Shown here one piece after another: positions 35,820-45,189 of a stretch of 64,000 nucleotides of DNA. The stretch is from the NCBI RefSeq assembly GCF_023715535.1, contig NZ_JAMBOI010000011.1, forward strand, positions 22,937-86,936, in the 5' to 3' direction. Positions within the stretch are counted from its first letter, which is position 1. Each line of letters begins with the position of its first letter. The position numbers were made by a program, and so were the translations under genes. The notes under the pieces are model-generated. The model was not told the DNA's origin, ran no database searches, and saw only the letters and a list, made by a program, of their open reading frames with translations. The stretch is from Sporosarcina luteola (GTDB lineage Bacteria > Bacillota > Bacilli > Bacillales_A > Planococcaceae).

Positions 35820-36971
35820 TTATAGTCCTGGAAACTTTTCTGGAGTATGTTCATTAAAATTGGATGCAGGTACGATTGTGCCATCTTTCACTAACTCATA
35901 CGCCTCATTCAATTTGCTTAGCGTATCCTCAGATAATTGATGACGACCTTCTTCTTTAATAAAACCTGTGGAATCTGTATCTGCATGAAGAACTACATTT
36001 CCGCCTGTAAAGGATCCATCAGCAACAGAATTCAATGCCTTTTCAATATTCATCGCCATGAATTTCACGCCGGATGTTAACACGATATTTTTAGAGCCAG
36101 TTGCACCGTCATCATATTGGTCAACATCCACCCCAACTACTTTCACGTCGCCCTTCGCTTCCTTAACTGCTGTGAAGACACCATTACCAGTGCCGCCTGC
36201 AGCAACGAAAATAATATCAGCACCTTGTTTAATCAATGCATTGCCGATTACTTTACCAGTCGCTTCATCCGCAAAGGATCCTGCGTAGTTACCGCCAACA
36301 TTAGCACCCGTTACATCAGTTCCTGCATAACCAGATAGTTCAACAAGTTCAACATTTTTTCCATAAACCTTGTTCGCGTAATTTACGCCTGATTCAAAAC
36401 CGAATTGATAGTTTACATTCGAAGGATAAGCGATCCCATTTACAACCGCTACTTTGTTTGTCTTCGTTTCAAGTGCTGCAGCCATTCCTGCAAAGAAACC
36501 ACTCTCTTGCTCGGCGAAATTCATTGCATAAATATTGTCGAAATCAGTTTGGCCATCTACAGGAGCTGGCTCAGTGTCATTCATGATAAAGATCTTATCC
36601 GGATTTTCTACAGCGATGCTGGAAACCCCAGCAAATTGGAAACCAGGTGTAACAATTACATCATAATCCGCCACGATATCGGCAACTGCTTGTACAGCAG
36701 CTGCTGGATCGCCTGTTGGCTCTTTAACAGACTTTACTGTTGCTGTTGGATTGTTTTTAATAAAGTTCAAAATACCGTTATAGTTATCTTCATTGAAGCT
36801 GCCATCATCAACACCAGAAGGACTTGTTACGATGGCAATTTTCAAGCCTTCACCATCAGTTCCCGCCTTGTCTTCTTTTTTATTAGCCGTGTTATTTCCG
36901 CACGCGGCCATAACAACAGTCATGAAAGCAAGGAATAATACCATTGCTATTTTCTTTGTGCTGTTCGTCAT
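35820..36971 (-). CDS. nupN: Nucleoside-binding lipoprotein, BMP family (NupN/BmpA type)
   Basis: This 383-residue lipoprotein (lipobox VMAAC near residue 23) has the BMP/Med domain of purine-nucleoside receptors: LKIAIVTSPSGVDDGSFNEDNYNG, PDKIFIMNDTEPAP and FAEQESGFFAGMAAAL, then GADIIFVAAGGTGNGVFTAVKEAKG. It is the first gene of the ABC importer and has GGGAGG at the right distance. It lies behind a guanine-type riboswitch, so its expression should fall when guanine is plentiful. Confidence 0.92.
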   Translation of the reverse strand: MTNSTKKIAMVLFLAFMTVVMAACGNNTANKKEDKAGTDGEGLKIAIVTSPSGVDDGSFNEDNYNGILNFIKNNPTATVKSVKEPTGDPAAAVQAVADIVADYDVIVTPGFQFAGVSSIAVENPDKIFIMNDTEPAPVDGQTDFDNIYAMNFAEQESGFFAGMAAALETKTNKVAVVNGIAYPSNVNYQFGFESGVNYANKVYGKNVELVELSGYAGTDVTGANVGGNYAGSFADEATGKVIGNALIKQGADIIFVAAGGTGNGVFTAVKEAKGDVKVVGVDVDQYDDGATGSKNIVLTSGVKFMAMNIEKALNSVADGSFTGGNVVLHADTDSTGFIKEEGRHQLSEDTLSKLNEAYELVKDGTIVPASNFNEHTPEKFPGL

Positions 36972-37011
36972 TTGAATGATCCTCCCTGTGGTGTATTGTC
37001 TTGTAAAAATT

Positions 37012-37040
37012 AAAAAAGCACCGTGTAGATACCGGTGCTT
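37012..37040 (-). terminator. Riboswitch-controlled terminator upstream of nupN
   Basis: On the minus strand AGCACCG ... CGGTGCT is followed by TTTTTTAATTTTT. It lies downstream of the purine aptamer and just before the nupN ribosome binding site. Confidence 0.9.
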
Positions 37041-37103
37041 GACTTCAGGAAGGTAGACAATAGAAATAAATAAGTCATTTATCTCTATCGTTATATATAC
37101 TAC

Positions 37104-37169
37104 CTCGTAGTCAAGCTATTTACGGCAGCTTGGTAGAAACTTTTGGGCCTATCCCCAATATTATACGAG
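37104..37169 (-). promoter_or_regulatory. Purine riboswitch, guanine class
   Basis: On the minus strand the aptamer reads CTCGTATAAT ... GTTTCTACC ... CTTGACTACGAG, with closing P1 CTCGTA/TACGAG, and loops L2 and L3 of purine type. The specificity base in GACTACG is C (GAC rather than GAT), which predicts guanine/hypoxanthine rather than adenine. Confidence 0.95.
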
Positions 37170-37194
37170 AATATTATTCAATTTTTACTACCCA

Positions 37195-37223
37195 ATAATA
37201 ACACCTGAAAATCAAGGTGTCAA
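37195..37223 (-). promoter_or_regulatory. Promoter of the nup-type operon
   Basis: On the minus strand TTGACA (37218-37223) and TATTAT (37195-37200) are exactly 17 nt apart, about 25 nt before the aptamer. Confidence 0.82.
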
Positions 37224-37444
37224 TAAAAAACCGAATGATTAATTTAAAAAACGTTATATCGTTCGCTAATTGTGCGAACGACTAGAATTATCAGCCAAAA
37301 GTATAGGTAATATTCGCCTTCTTAATGTTTTAAATGTTTGCAACTAGCCAACTGAATTTGTACAATTAGAGAATGCTTCAGAGTAGAGGTAGCAATGAAG
37401 TAGTAAATTGGTATTGTCAGAATAACAATTGGAGGTAGTTAAAA

Positions 37445-37966
37445 GTGAATAGCCATAATGCACAATTTTTCATATCCAACCTTGGATTAACTCCACATCG
37501 AGAGGGCGGTTATTATAAACAATCATTCCATTCGACCGAAACGATTTCCGATCAGGAAGTAACGATGAATTTCGAGGGGAAACGCATGCTATATACGAGT
37601 ATTTACTTTCTCTTAACTTCGAAAGACATCTCCCATTTCCATCGTTTGAAATCGGATGAAGTATGGTATTATCATGCGGGAAGTCCTCTAACCATTCATG
37701 TGATTGAGGAAAATGGGGAGTATAAAGAAATTAAATTAGGATTGAATTTGGATAAAGGAGAAGTCCCACAGGCGTTAGTTCCAAAAAACACTATTTTCGG
37801 ATCATCAGTGATGGATCCGGATACTTTCTCTTTAGTCGGATGTATGGTTTCGCCTGGTTTTGAGTACAAGGACTTTGAGTTGTTTACACAGGAAGAGCTT
37901 TTACTGAAATATCCTCAATATGAAGACGTCATCTTAAAGATGGCTTATGAGAAAATTCCAGATTAA
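37445..37966 (+). CDS. Cupin-like DUF985 family protein
   Basis: This 173-residue protein has a double-stranded beta-helix. LTPHREGGYYKQSFHS at the N-terminus, the ISHFHRLKSDEVWYYHAGSPLTIHVI core with putative metal ligands, and the VSPGFEYKDFELF end are all typical of DUF985 (cupin_5). The function of the family is not settled. It begins with GTG at 37445, with GGAGGT about 9 nt upstream, and is followed by a strong hairpin terminator. Confidence 0.85.
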   Translation: MNSHNAQFFISNLGLTPHREGGYYKQSFHSTETISDQEVTMNFEGKRMLYTSIYFLLTSKDISHFHRLKSDEVWYYHAGSPLTIHVIEENGEYKEIKLGLNLDKGEVPQALVPKNTIFGSSVMDPDTFSLVGCMVSPGFEYKDFELFTQEELLLKYPQYEDVILKMAYEKIPD

Positions 37967-37977
37967 TGAATCGAATG

Positions 37978-38018
37978 AAAAAGAAGCTCCCCACAGGTCT
38001 GGGAAGCTTCTTTTTATT
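37978..38018. terminator. Bidirectional intrinsic terminator
   Basis: AAGAAGCTCCC pairs with GGGAAGCTTCTT and is followed by TTTTTATTT on the plus strand; an A-run precedes it for the minus-strand gene. Confidence 0.88.
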
Positions 38019-38041
38019 TGGTAAAGCGTATCTAAGTTCAA

Positions 38042-39571
38042 TTATTTTTGCTTAGATAGGAACGATTCATATCTCTGAATAAACGCTGAAATATGAGCAC
38101 GCGTTAAAATTTGGTCAGGTTTATACTCAACGCTTGAAGTCATTGTAGTAAGCCCATTATCTATGAAAAATTGAATCGCTGTCTCTTCACTTACTGTTTC
38201 CCCATAGTGGTAAGACGCCATTAGTTGTGCCAATTTACCACGTTTAATGCCTATCTCCGCTTTAGCTCTAGAAGCTTTCGAACTTTCATTTGCTAGTACC
38301 GGCATTTCATACTTTTTCGCCATGTTGTATATGCCACTTCTACTCCAAGATGATGTAGGTTTTACATTAGCCAATTCATCTTTTTCAGCGTAACGGAAAA
38401 AGATTGTCAGGAAGTGGTATTCAGTTAATTGACTGTTTGGTTTTAGATGCGTTTCGGCTTTCTTTGTTTTTGAATTCCACACTGTTCTGTCACCTTGTAT
38501 TAAACCCTTGTCGATTGCCCAAATCATATCATCTGTCCACCAATCTATCCTGAAGTCTGCAAACTTCTTAGCGTAAGCTGAGTAGTCCACTGGAGGTGTT
38601 GGTGTTGGTGTTGGCGTTGGTGTTGGCGTTGAAGCTGAGTCGGTTAAGTAACTTGATGCTACATACCCCTCTGTCCCGTCACTTCTTTTCACAGGATACC
38701 AAACAAAATGGTTTTTCTTTGTTGATACTTCATCATATACAAATGGTCCCGTTATGGTAACAATTTCGCCCTTACTTAACGTACTGATTGAAGTATCACT
38801 ACCCGTAGTTGGTCTTGACCTGAATGTTGGATTATTTGTAGCACTAACTTTTTGATTTCTTTCAAAAAAATGCTTTGATTTTGTTAATGGTAAACTAAAA
38901 TCATAGTTCATCGTTGAAAATTTAATATTTTCTGTGCTGTTAGAGTCATATTGAAAATGTTCGCTTGAAAAAGGCAGCTCTGTTAAGTCTATCAATCCCA
39001 ACTTCTCAATAATCCGGAGAATTCTTTCTTGATAGGCAGTTGCATTTCTTTCACCAGTTGCTTGGAAAATTGGACTATTAACTGGCTTCGTACCGTTATA
39101 AGCCATGATAGCGAAGTACCAATGTTCCAGTACATCTCTTTCCCCACCGTTGATGCTAGGCAAATCCTTTCGCTTAAACATCGCATCTAGAATCTCTACA
39201 CCAGCTTGAATATTGTAGAGGATATCGCTCTTTAGGCGATCTTGATTGTAGCCAGCCTGATTTGTAATCTGCATAATGCCAATTCCATTATCAGCTGTTA
39301 CAATCGCTTCACCGTTCGAATCAAAATGACGCCAATTTCCGCTTTCACCTTCCGCTATTGCCTTCACAATTTCAGGAGGAACATCGTAACTCAGTGCTGT
39401 TTCTGTTAACAAACAGTTCATTGTGGAATAATCAGGATTTACTTTCGATGCCGAATCATACTCACATGTATTTGCAATATTATTAGCTAATACATTTTCA
39501 TCTATATTTAAAGATAGAGAGAGGGCACCAATGGCAATAACACTAATCAATGGTTTCAATATCTTCTTCAT
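38042..39571 (-). CDS. Secreted lytic transglycosylase-like protein with SH3 and C-terminal repeats
   Basis: This is a 509-residue exported protein. Parts in order: signal peptide (about 1-30), SLT-type lysozyme fold (about 55-195) with catalytic Glu in GESGNW near residue 76 and GIGIMQI, a bacterial SH3 domain (about 245-312, FRSRPTTGSDTSISTLSKGEIVTI), a (TP)n-rich linker, and a C-terminal region with three repeats that look like divergent S-layer homology domains (last one EYKPDQILTRAHISAFIQRYESF). It probably cleaves peptidoglycan at the cell surface while held there by the C-terminal region. Confidence 0.8.
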   Translation of the reverse strand: MKKILKPLISVIAIGALSLSLNIDENVLANNIANTCEYDSASKVNPDYSTMNCLLTETALSYDVPPEIVKAIAEGESGNWRHFDSNGEAIVTADNGIGIMQITNQAGYNQDRLKSDILYNIQAGVEILDAMFKRKDLPSINGGERDVLEHWYFAIMAYNGTKPVNSPIFQATGERNATAYQERILRIIEKLGLIDLTELPFSSEHFQYDSNSTENIKFSTMNYDFSLPLTKSKHFFERNQKVSATNNPTFRSRPTTGSDTSISTLSKGEIVTITGPFVYDEVSTKKNHFVWYPVKRSDGTEGYVASSYLTDSASTPTPTPTPTPTPPVDYSAYAKKFADFRIDWWTDDMIWAIDKGLIQGDRTVWNSKTKKAETHLKPNSQLTEYHFLTIFFRYAEKDELANVKPTSSWSRSGIYNMAKKYEMPVLANESSKASRAKAEIGIKRGKLAQLMASYHYGETVSEETAIQFFIDNGLTTMTSSVEYKPDQILTRAHISAFIQRYESFLSKQK

Positions 39572-39706
39572 ATCTGATTATTACACTTCCTTTCATATTT
39601 TCTAAAGTTAAAAGATTCATATATATGTTATCACAAACCATCTTCTTTATGTAACTTAACTCTACGAGTTGTCAGCTAAGAAATCTTGATATGCAAATTT
39701 CATAAT

Positions 39707-39749
39707 CAAAAAAATAACCACCTCTCCAATTTTCTGAGAAGTGGTTATT
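39707..39749 (-). terminator. Intrinsic terminator left of the groEL fragment
   Basis: On the minus strand AATAACCACTTCTC / GAGAGGTGGTTATT is followed by TTTTTT. It is 55 nt past the stop codon of the groEL 3' fragment and probably ended the ancestral or copied groEL unit; it may now end transcription from the island's TPP-enzyme gene. Confidence 0.85.
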
Positions 39750-39802
39750 CCTATACTAACTAATTATGAATGAGACAGCTTCACAAAATAGCCTGTGAAG
39801 TG

Positions 39803-40254
39803 ATTACATCATACCGCCCATACCGCCCATGTCAGGCATGCCGCCGCCCATTCCAGCTGGTTCTGGGATATCTGCAACGACTGCTTCTGTAGATAGGAGC
39901 ATTGCCGCCACGGATGCTGCATTTTGAAGTGCAGAACGAGTAACTTTTGTCGGGTCCACGATACCGGCTTGCATCATGTTGACCCACTCGCCGTTCGCTG
40001 CGTTGAAGCCGATGCCGACTTCTTCGCGTTTCAAGCGGTCAACAACGATGGAGCCTTCAAGGCCTGCGTTGTTCGCGATTTGGCGAACTGGCTCTTCAAG
40101 TGCACGAAGAACGATTTTCACGCCTGTTGCGACATCGCCTTCTGTGCTTTCAAGAAGTGTTTCAACTTTTGAATAGACGTTCACAAGCGCTGTACCGCCG
40201 CCGGATACGATTCCTTCTTCAACAGCCGCACGCGTTGAGTTCAATGCGTCTTCG
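39803..40254 (-). pseudogene. Truncated duplicate of the groEL 3' end
   Basis: This is a 452-bp copy of the last part of groEL. It matches positions 52847-53298 with no gaps and five substitutions (447 of 452 identical); the encoded last ~146 residues are identical to GroEL, including the GGM tail. All five changes are at third codon positions and silent. The copy starts at codon ~397 without a groEL promoter and ends two bases past the stop codon, where the flanks diverge completely. It lies 35 nt after the stop of the island's TPP-enzyme gene and marks the left edge of the island. Confidence 0.95.
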
Positions 40255-40288
40255 TATTTTTCCTTCCTTCAACCGATTATGAATAAAA

Positions 40289-42049
40289 TTAATGTGTGGC
40301 TACGTGATGGACTGCTTTTCCTGGCGAGTAAATATCCATGATGTTCCAATGCCCTGCTGTCGGCACTGGGTTGTTTAACATTGCGACATCAATGACGACT
40401 GGCTTATTAGCTTTAATCGCCTGTTCAAGAGCTGGTTTGAATTCTTCCGCACTCTCAATTTTAATTCCCTCAACGCCATATGCACGTGCAATTGCTGCAA
40501 AGTCAGGCGAATAGGGTTCGCCATCTCTTTTGAACAATGTACCAAGCGTTGTATCAAAATGTGCTTTTTGAAGACCGGCGATTGTTCCATACGCAAAGTT
40601 GTTCATGATAACCCATATAACTGGGATATTCTCTTCAGCTGCTGTCGCTAGAAGTGCAGGATTTTGACCAAATCCACCATCCCCTACAAGTGAAACAACA
40701 ACACGATCTGGATACGCGATTTTCACGCCGAGTGCTGCGGGGGCACCAAAGCCCATTGTTGCGAACCCTCCCGGTGTGAGAATAGTACCTGGCTCCAAAA
40801 CATCGAATTGTTGTCCAACACCATTTTTATTCCATCCAACGTCTGTTGTGATAAACGCATCACGAGGCAATACGTCACGTACATCTGCCAATATACGTTG
40901 TGGTTGCATTGGAAAGCATGTGTCTTCAACAAATGCTTTGTTGCTCTCCTTAAATTCTTGTTTATTCATTCTAATTTCCTGTTTCAATACTTCATTACGA
41001 CGACCTTCGGGAACGACCCTCTTCGCCACACGGTTTAAGACTTTCAATGCTTGTTTTAAATCGGCAACTGCACCAATTTCAACTGGATAGTTGCGACCAA
41101 TTTCACTTGCTTCAATATCTATTTGAATTAGTTTAGTTGTCGGAAAGTTAAACGTATATTCATTTTCCCAAGAGCTACTGTCTGCTTCTGCAAACCGTGT
41201 ACCAAGGCCTAGAATGTAATCTGCTTCTCTGCATTTATCATTAATAAATTGAGTCCCCCAGAAACCAGTCATTCCGAGTACTAGTGGATTATCATCCGCA
41301 ACTGCACCCTTCCCCATAATCGTGTGCGCCACAGGGAAATCAAAGTGGTTCACAAATTCAGCCAGTTCTTCTGCCGCATCTGCAAGTAAAATACCACCTC
41401 CTGCATAAACGATTGGGTTTCTCGCCTGTAATAAAGTAGAAATTATTCTCTCAGCCGTTTCATCATCAAGTGATGGTTTTTGAATGGATTTTGTATGATG
41501 TTTTTGTCTCTCAAATAATTTCGTGTCGATTTCTTTCGAGAATATATCCATTGGAACTGATATTAGTACTGGCCCAGGTGTACCACTTTCAGCTAGTTGA
41601 AACGCCTTTTCTAATATTTCTGGGAAAAGGTGATCGCTATCCACGCGCCAAGCTCGTTTCACAAATGGTCGAAAAATCTCATATTGGGTTGCATCAGCGT
41701 GCATATTTACTTCCTGATGTGGATGTTTTCCATAGTAATGACTTGGAATATCACCTGCGATAACAACCATTGGAATGCAGTCAAGTGCTGCATTCGCTAC
41801 GCCTGTAGTTGCATTTGTAAGTCCTGGTCCCAAATGACTTAGAACTACAGCCGTTTCTTTTTTCGCACGTGCATAACCATCAGCTGCATGTGTTGCAATT
41901 TGCTCATGGCGCACGTTAATGAATTTAATTGTACTCTTCTCAAGTTCAGATAAAACTGCAATATTTGTATGTCCGCATAGACCAAAGATATGTTGAACTC
42001 CACGATCCTCGAGATATTCTACTAATTGACGAGCTATTGTTTTTTTCAT
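40289..42049 (-). CDS. Thiamine pyrophosphate-dependent enzyme (acetolactate synthase-like)
   Basis: This 586-residue TPP enzyme has an N-terminal PYR domain (LVEYLEDRGVQHIFGLCGH, with catalytic Glu in VRHEQIATHAADGYAR), a central domain, and a C-terminal PP domain with the Mg/TPP motif GDGGFGQNPALLATAAEE...NN. Overall it is like acetolactate synthase, but there is no small subunit next door and the context is catabolic, so a 2-oxoacid decarboxylase or carboligase is more likely. Glyoxylate carboligase is disfavoured because the catalytic Glu is present. The start ATG has GGGAG upstream. It follows the aldehyde dehydrogenase by 97 nt. Confidence 0.82.
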   Translation of the reverse strand: MKKTIARQLVEYLEDRGVQHIFGLCGHTNIAVLSELEKSTIKFINVRHEQIATHAADGYARAKKETAVVLSHLGPGLTNATTGVANAALDCIPMVVIAGDIPSHYYGKHPHQEVNMHADATQYEIFRPFVKRAWRVDSDHLFPEILEKAFQLAESGTPGPVLISVPMDIFSKEIDTKLFERQKHHTKSIQKPSLDDETAERIISTLLQARNPIVYAGGGILLADAAEELAEFVNHFDFPVAHTIMGKGAVADDNPLVLGMTGFWGTQFINDKCREADYILGLGTRFAEADSSSWENEYTFNFPTTKLIQIDIEASEIGRNYPVEIGAVADLKQALKVLNRVAKRVVPEGRRNEVLKQEIRMNKQEFKESNKAFVEDTCFPMQPQRILADVRDVLPRDAFITTDVGWNKNGVGQQFDVLEPGTILTPGGFATMGFGAPAALGVKIAYPDRVVVSLVGDGGFGQNPALLATAAEENIPVIWVIMNNFAYGTIAGLQKAHFDTTLGTLFKRDGEPYSPDFAAIARAYGVEGIKIESAEEFKPALEQAIKANKPVVIDVAMLNNPVPTAGHWNIMDIYSPGKAVHHVATH

Positions 42050-42146
42050 GATCTGATCTCCCTTATTATTTCCGTCATCGCACACTAATCTTATATACAG
42101 TGCACGGCAACGATATATTGTATGTCCTTAAACATTTACTTCCCAA

Positions 42147-43604
42147 TCAGTACGGCAATTGAAGAACAATCATTTTTGTTTCTGTCATTTCTTCAATCGC
42201 AAAGCGTGGACCTTCTCGACCAATTCCACTATTTTTCACGCCGCCGTATGGCCAGTGATCGAGTCGATAGTTGGATGTTCCGTTAATGACAACACCACCG
42301 ACTTCCAGTGTTTTTGCTGCTTTGTAGGCGAGATCAAGCTGATTTGTAAAAATACCCGCCTGTAATCCAAAATCAGAATCATTCGCTTCCGCAATAGCTT
42401 CTTCAATATCTTCATACGGCAAGATACTTACGATTGGACCGAACACTTCTTGGCAAACAACATTCGCTGTTTTCGGTGGGTTAAACAAAATAGTCGGCTG
42501 TACATTTGCGCCATTTTTCTTTCCGCCTGTGACAAGTTCTGTACCCGATTCAACGGATAGATCGATCCAATTCATAATCCGATCTGCTGCATTTTCATCG
42601 ACAAGTGTTCCAATATCCGTATCCGGTAAAAGTGGGTCCCCAACTTTTAATTTTTCAACTTCAGTTTTGAGTAATTCTTTAAACTCTGATACAACTGCTT
42701 GATGAACATAAATACGTTGTACAGAAATACAGCTCTGACCGGAGTTGCTAAAACCTGTTCTTGCACACAATAATGCTGCGCGAGCAAGGTTCGCATCATC
42801 ATGAATAATTGTTGCTGCATTACCGCCAAGTTCTAGCAAGACTTTTTTCATCCCGGCGAGTGCAGTAATATTACGCGCTGCAACCGTTCCCCCGGTAAAT
42901 GAGATGACATTTACCCGATCATCTTTTACTATTGCCTGCCCGATTTCAACACCACCAAGAACCATATTTATTGCATTTTGAGGCATTCCTGCTTCGTGGA
43001 AAAGTTCCAACAAGGCAGTAGCTATAAGTGTTGTCTGCGGGGCCGGCTTTAATATAACAGTGTTTCCAGCAGCAAAAGCAGGACCTATTTTATGACATAC
43101 AAGATTAAGCGGCGCATTAAAAGGTGTAATTGCAGCAACTACACCAACTGGAATACGGAACGTCGTTGCAATCGCACCTGTACCCCTTTCTGAAGCATCT
43201 CCAGGGATACTTTCGCCTGTTAAACGTTTCGCTTCCTCACCAGACAATTGCAATGTTTCAATAGATCGGGCTACTTCATCTAATGTATTTTTCAGTGGTT
43301 TTCCTAGCTCCATTGATATGAGTCTAGCAAACGACATTTTCTTTTCTTCGAGAAGATCAGCTGCTCTTTTTAAAATAGATGCCCGTTTGTAGGCAGGAAT
43401 TTCATCAATTTCTTTTTTTGATTGGAATGCAGTTTGAAGTGCCCTATCTACATCTTCCAGTGTCGCTAAATATTGTTCACCGATCACTTCGCCCGTATAT
43501 GGGTTTTTCACTAGTAGCATTTCTTTTCCATCTGCTAACCACGTACCATTCACAAACGACTTTGCCTTTTTAATTATTGTTCGCCCTTGGACTTTTCCCG
43601 TCAT
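42147..43604 (-). CDS. NAD(P)-dependent aldehyde dehydrogenase family protein
   Basis: This 485-residue oxidoreductase has the Rossmann glycine motif in FTGGTVAARNI, catalytic Glu in LELGGNAA, catalytic Cys in NSGQSCISVQRIYV and the EVFGPIVSI motif. Sequence style resembles lactaldehyde/glycolaldehyde and (phospho or sulfo)acetaldehyde dehydrogenases; the precise aldehyde is not readable. The ATG at 43604 is preferred because AGGAAGG lies 8 nt upstream. The upstream intergenic region carries a TTAGATCGATCTAA operator. It is followed by the TPP enzyme gene. Confidence 0.85.
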   Translation of the reverse strand: MTGKVQGRTIIKKAKSFVNGTWLADGKEMLLVKNPYTGEVIGEQYLATLEDVDRALQTAFQSKKEIDEIPAYKRASILKRAADLLEEKKMSFARLISMELGKPLKNTLDEVARSIETLQLSGEEAKRLTGESIPGDASERGTGAIATTFRIPVGVVAAITPFNAPLNLVCHKIGPAFAAGNTVILKPAPQTTLIATALLELFHEAGMPQNAINMVLGGVEIGQAIVKDDRVNVISFTGGTVAARNITALAGMKKVLLELGGNAATIIHDDANLARAALLCARTGFSNSGQSCISVQRIYVHQAVVSEFKELLKTEVEKLKVGDPLLPDTDIGTLVDENAADRIMNWIDLSVESGTELVTGGKKNGANVQPTILFNPPKTANVVCQEVFGPIVSILPYEDIEEAIAEANDSDFGLQAGIFTNQLDLAYKAAKTLEVGGVVINGTSNYRLDHWPYGGVKNSGIGREGPRFAIEEMTETKMIVLQLPY

Positions 43605-43644
43605 GGATCTCACCTTCCTATTCATACTTTAAAACTTAACATTA

Positions 43645-43658
43645 TTAGATCGATCTAA
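43645..43658. promoter_or_regulatory. Predicted LacI-family operator O1
   Basis: Perfect 14-bp palindrome TTAGATCGATCTAA with the central CG usual for LacI-type sites, 41 nt upstream of the aldehyde dehydrogenase start. Confidence 0.8.
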
Positions 43659-43776
43659 CTAAAAGTTTAAAATAAAACACCTATGGAAGTGTTACCTACT
43701 ATATTACATAACTCTTTAAAATAGTGCAATATTTTTAAATTGAAATAAAACAATAGACTGAAAAATAAAGATATGC

Positions 43777-43804
43777 TAGTATTCGGTTTATTAGATCGAT
43801 CTAA
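43777..43804 (+). promoter_or_regulatory. Predicted operator O2 and -10 of the membrane-protein gene
   Basis: The second TTAGATCGATCTAA (43791-43804) overlaps the ribosome binding site AAGGAG and lies just downstream of a plausible -10 TAGTAT (43777-43782). Binding here would block transcription of the plus-strand gene. Confidence 0.75.
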
Positions 43805-43820
43805 GGAGTTGTATTAATTA

Positions 43821-45176
43821 ATGAGAATATGGATTTATACTCTAGTCATTGCTCTTTATTTACTCTCTACCTTTACGAACTTACAAGTCATTAATTATTT
43901 AACTGGCGCAATTGCTATTGTAGCTATATGCGTATCTATTAAATACGCTACTGGTCTATACTTTTATTTCGGGCTATTTTTCTTAGCTACCGGTGTCATT
44001 TTATTTTTATTGACAGATAATTCATTGCTTGATTTTCTGCTTTATTTTGATTCGATGCTAGGGATGTTGGCACTTTTTCTCGTCTTACCTTTTTTAAACT
44101 CCATTATTCGCATTGGACAGTATGATACAAATCTAAATCTATTACTTCAACGCGGAGCTGACAGGCTCGATATTTTGTATTGGAGAAGTTTTTCAGTCAC
44201 TCATATGCTAGGGCTATTTTTAAATATAGCGACAATACCGCTATTGCGGAGCTCTCTCGATCGTACGTTAAAGTCCTTGTCTACTGAAATGTCTAATAAG
44301 TTTTTAACGCAAAGTTTATTGCGAGGCTATGCCCTCTGCCTCATGTGGAGTCCATTGGAAGTTATGGTCATTACATCACTAGATATGACAGGCATCCACT
44401 ACTATCAAGTTTTCCTACCTCTCGTCTCCCTTGTCATTCTGATCATCGGAGTTAACTGGACATTATCATATTTCAAGTTTCGTCAAATTAAACTACAAAT
44501 AGGAGATCATGCACACCTACCACCTCTATCAAAAGTAAGCAGAAAACTAATAGAAATGATTAGCATGTTACTTATTCTCGTTTCTATTACTTCTGCACTT
44601 CAACATTTTTTAGACAAAGGGTTCTTACTAGCAGTAGTATTAACGATTATTCCATTATCTTTTGTATGGGCATTTTTCATAAAAAAGCTGAAAAGATATA
44701 TTACATTTACGATCCCACACTGGAAGGAGCGGACAAACGGACTCGGCAATTTCTTCTTTATGTTTTTAAGTGCAGGGCTGTTTGTAGATATGCTTTCTGA
44801 TTCTGGTGTCCTATCTTTTTTACAAGTATGGTTTAGTGCTTTGTCAGACCGAACACTTCTGTTATATTTCATGATTGGTTTTTATTTCTTAGTTACATCC
44901 TTGATAGGTTTTCATCCACTTGTATCGATTACTTTGCTTGCCCAATTACTGTCACCTATTCTTTCAGAAGGAGCTTCTATTTCACTTGCCATTGTGCTAA
45001 TTACATGTAGTCTTTCAACGGTAATGTATAGTCCGTTTAATATGTCTGTGTCTATATTAGCCAACTTATTACGAATCAATCCTCTTAAGATAGTGAAATG
45101 GAATTTGCCATTTGCAATTTTCCATATGACAATTAGCATTTTTTTCGCTTTACTAATAAACAAGCTATTCACATGA
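43821..45176 (+). CDS. Unrecognised multi-pass membrane protein of the island
   Basis: I do not recognise a specific family. The 451-residue protein has ten or more hydrophobic segments and a short hydrophilic stretch near residues 105-120. Internal similarity between the halves and loops such as LMWSPLEVMVITSLDMTG and STVMYSPFNMSVSILANL suggest an ion-transporter-superfamily-like secondary carrier. It is divergent from the aldehyde dehydrogenase and controlled by the same type of operator, so it is probably a second carrier for the island substrate or its product. The ribosome binding site is 12 nt from ATG, which is long. Confidence 0.6.
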   Translation: MRIWIYTLVIALYLLSTFTNLQVINYLTGAIAIVAICVSIKYATGLYFYFGLFFLATGVILFLLTDNSLLDFLLYFDSMLGMLALFLVLPFLNSIIRIGQYDTNLNLLLQRGADRLDILYWRSFSVTHMLGLFLNIATIPLLRSSLDRTLKSLSTEMSNKFLTQSLLRGYALCLMWSPLEVMVITSLDMTGIHYYQVFLPLVSLVILIIGVNWTLSYFKFRQIKLQIGDHAHLPPLSKVSRKLIEMISMLLILVSITSALQHFLDKGFLLAVVLTIIPLSFVWAFFIKKLKRYITFTIPHWKERTNGLGNFFFMFLSAGLFVDMLSDSGVLSFLQVWFSALSDRTLLLYFMIGFYFLVTSLIGFHPLVSITLLAQLLSPILSEGASISLAIVLITCSLSTVMYSPFNMSVSILANLLRINPLKIVKWNLPFAIFHMTISIFFALLINKLFT

Positions 45177-45189
45177 CTTATAAATGAGT

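Noticed and set aside
39803..40254. groEL fragment as a functional small protein
   Set aside because: The apparent TTG start lies inside the copied part, far from any ribosome binding site, and the peptide would be only the C-terminal part of GroEL. A duplication scar is the simpler reading.
40289..42049. Glyoxylate carboligase or biosynthetic acetolactate synthase
   Set aside because: The catalytic Glu (VRHEQ) argues against glyoxylate carboligase, and the lack of ilvN/ilvC next to it plus the island setting argue against a biosynthetic role.
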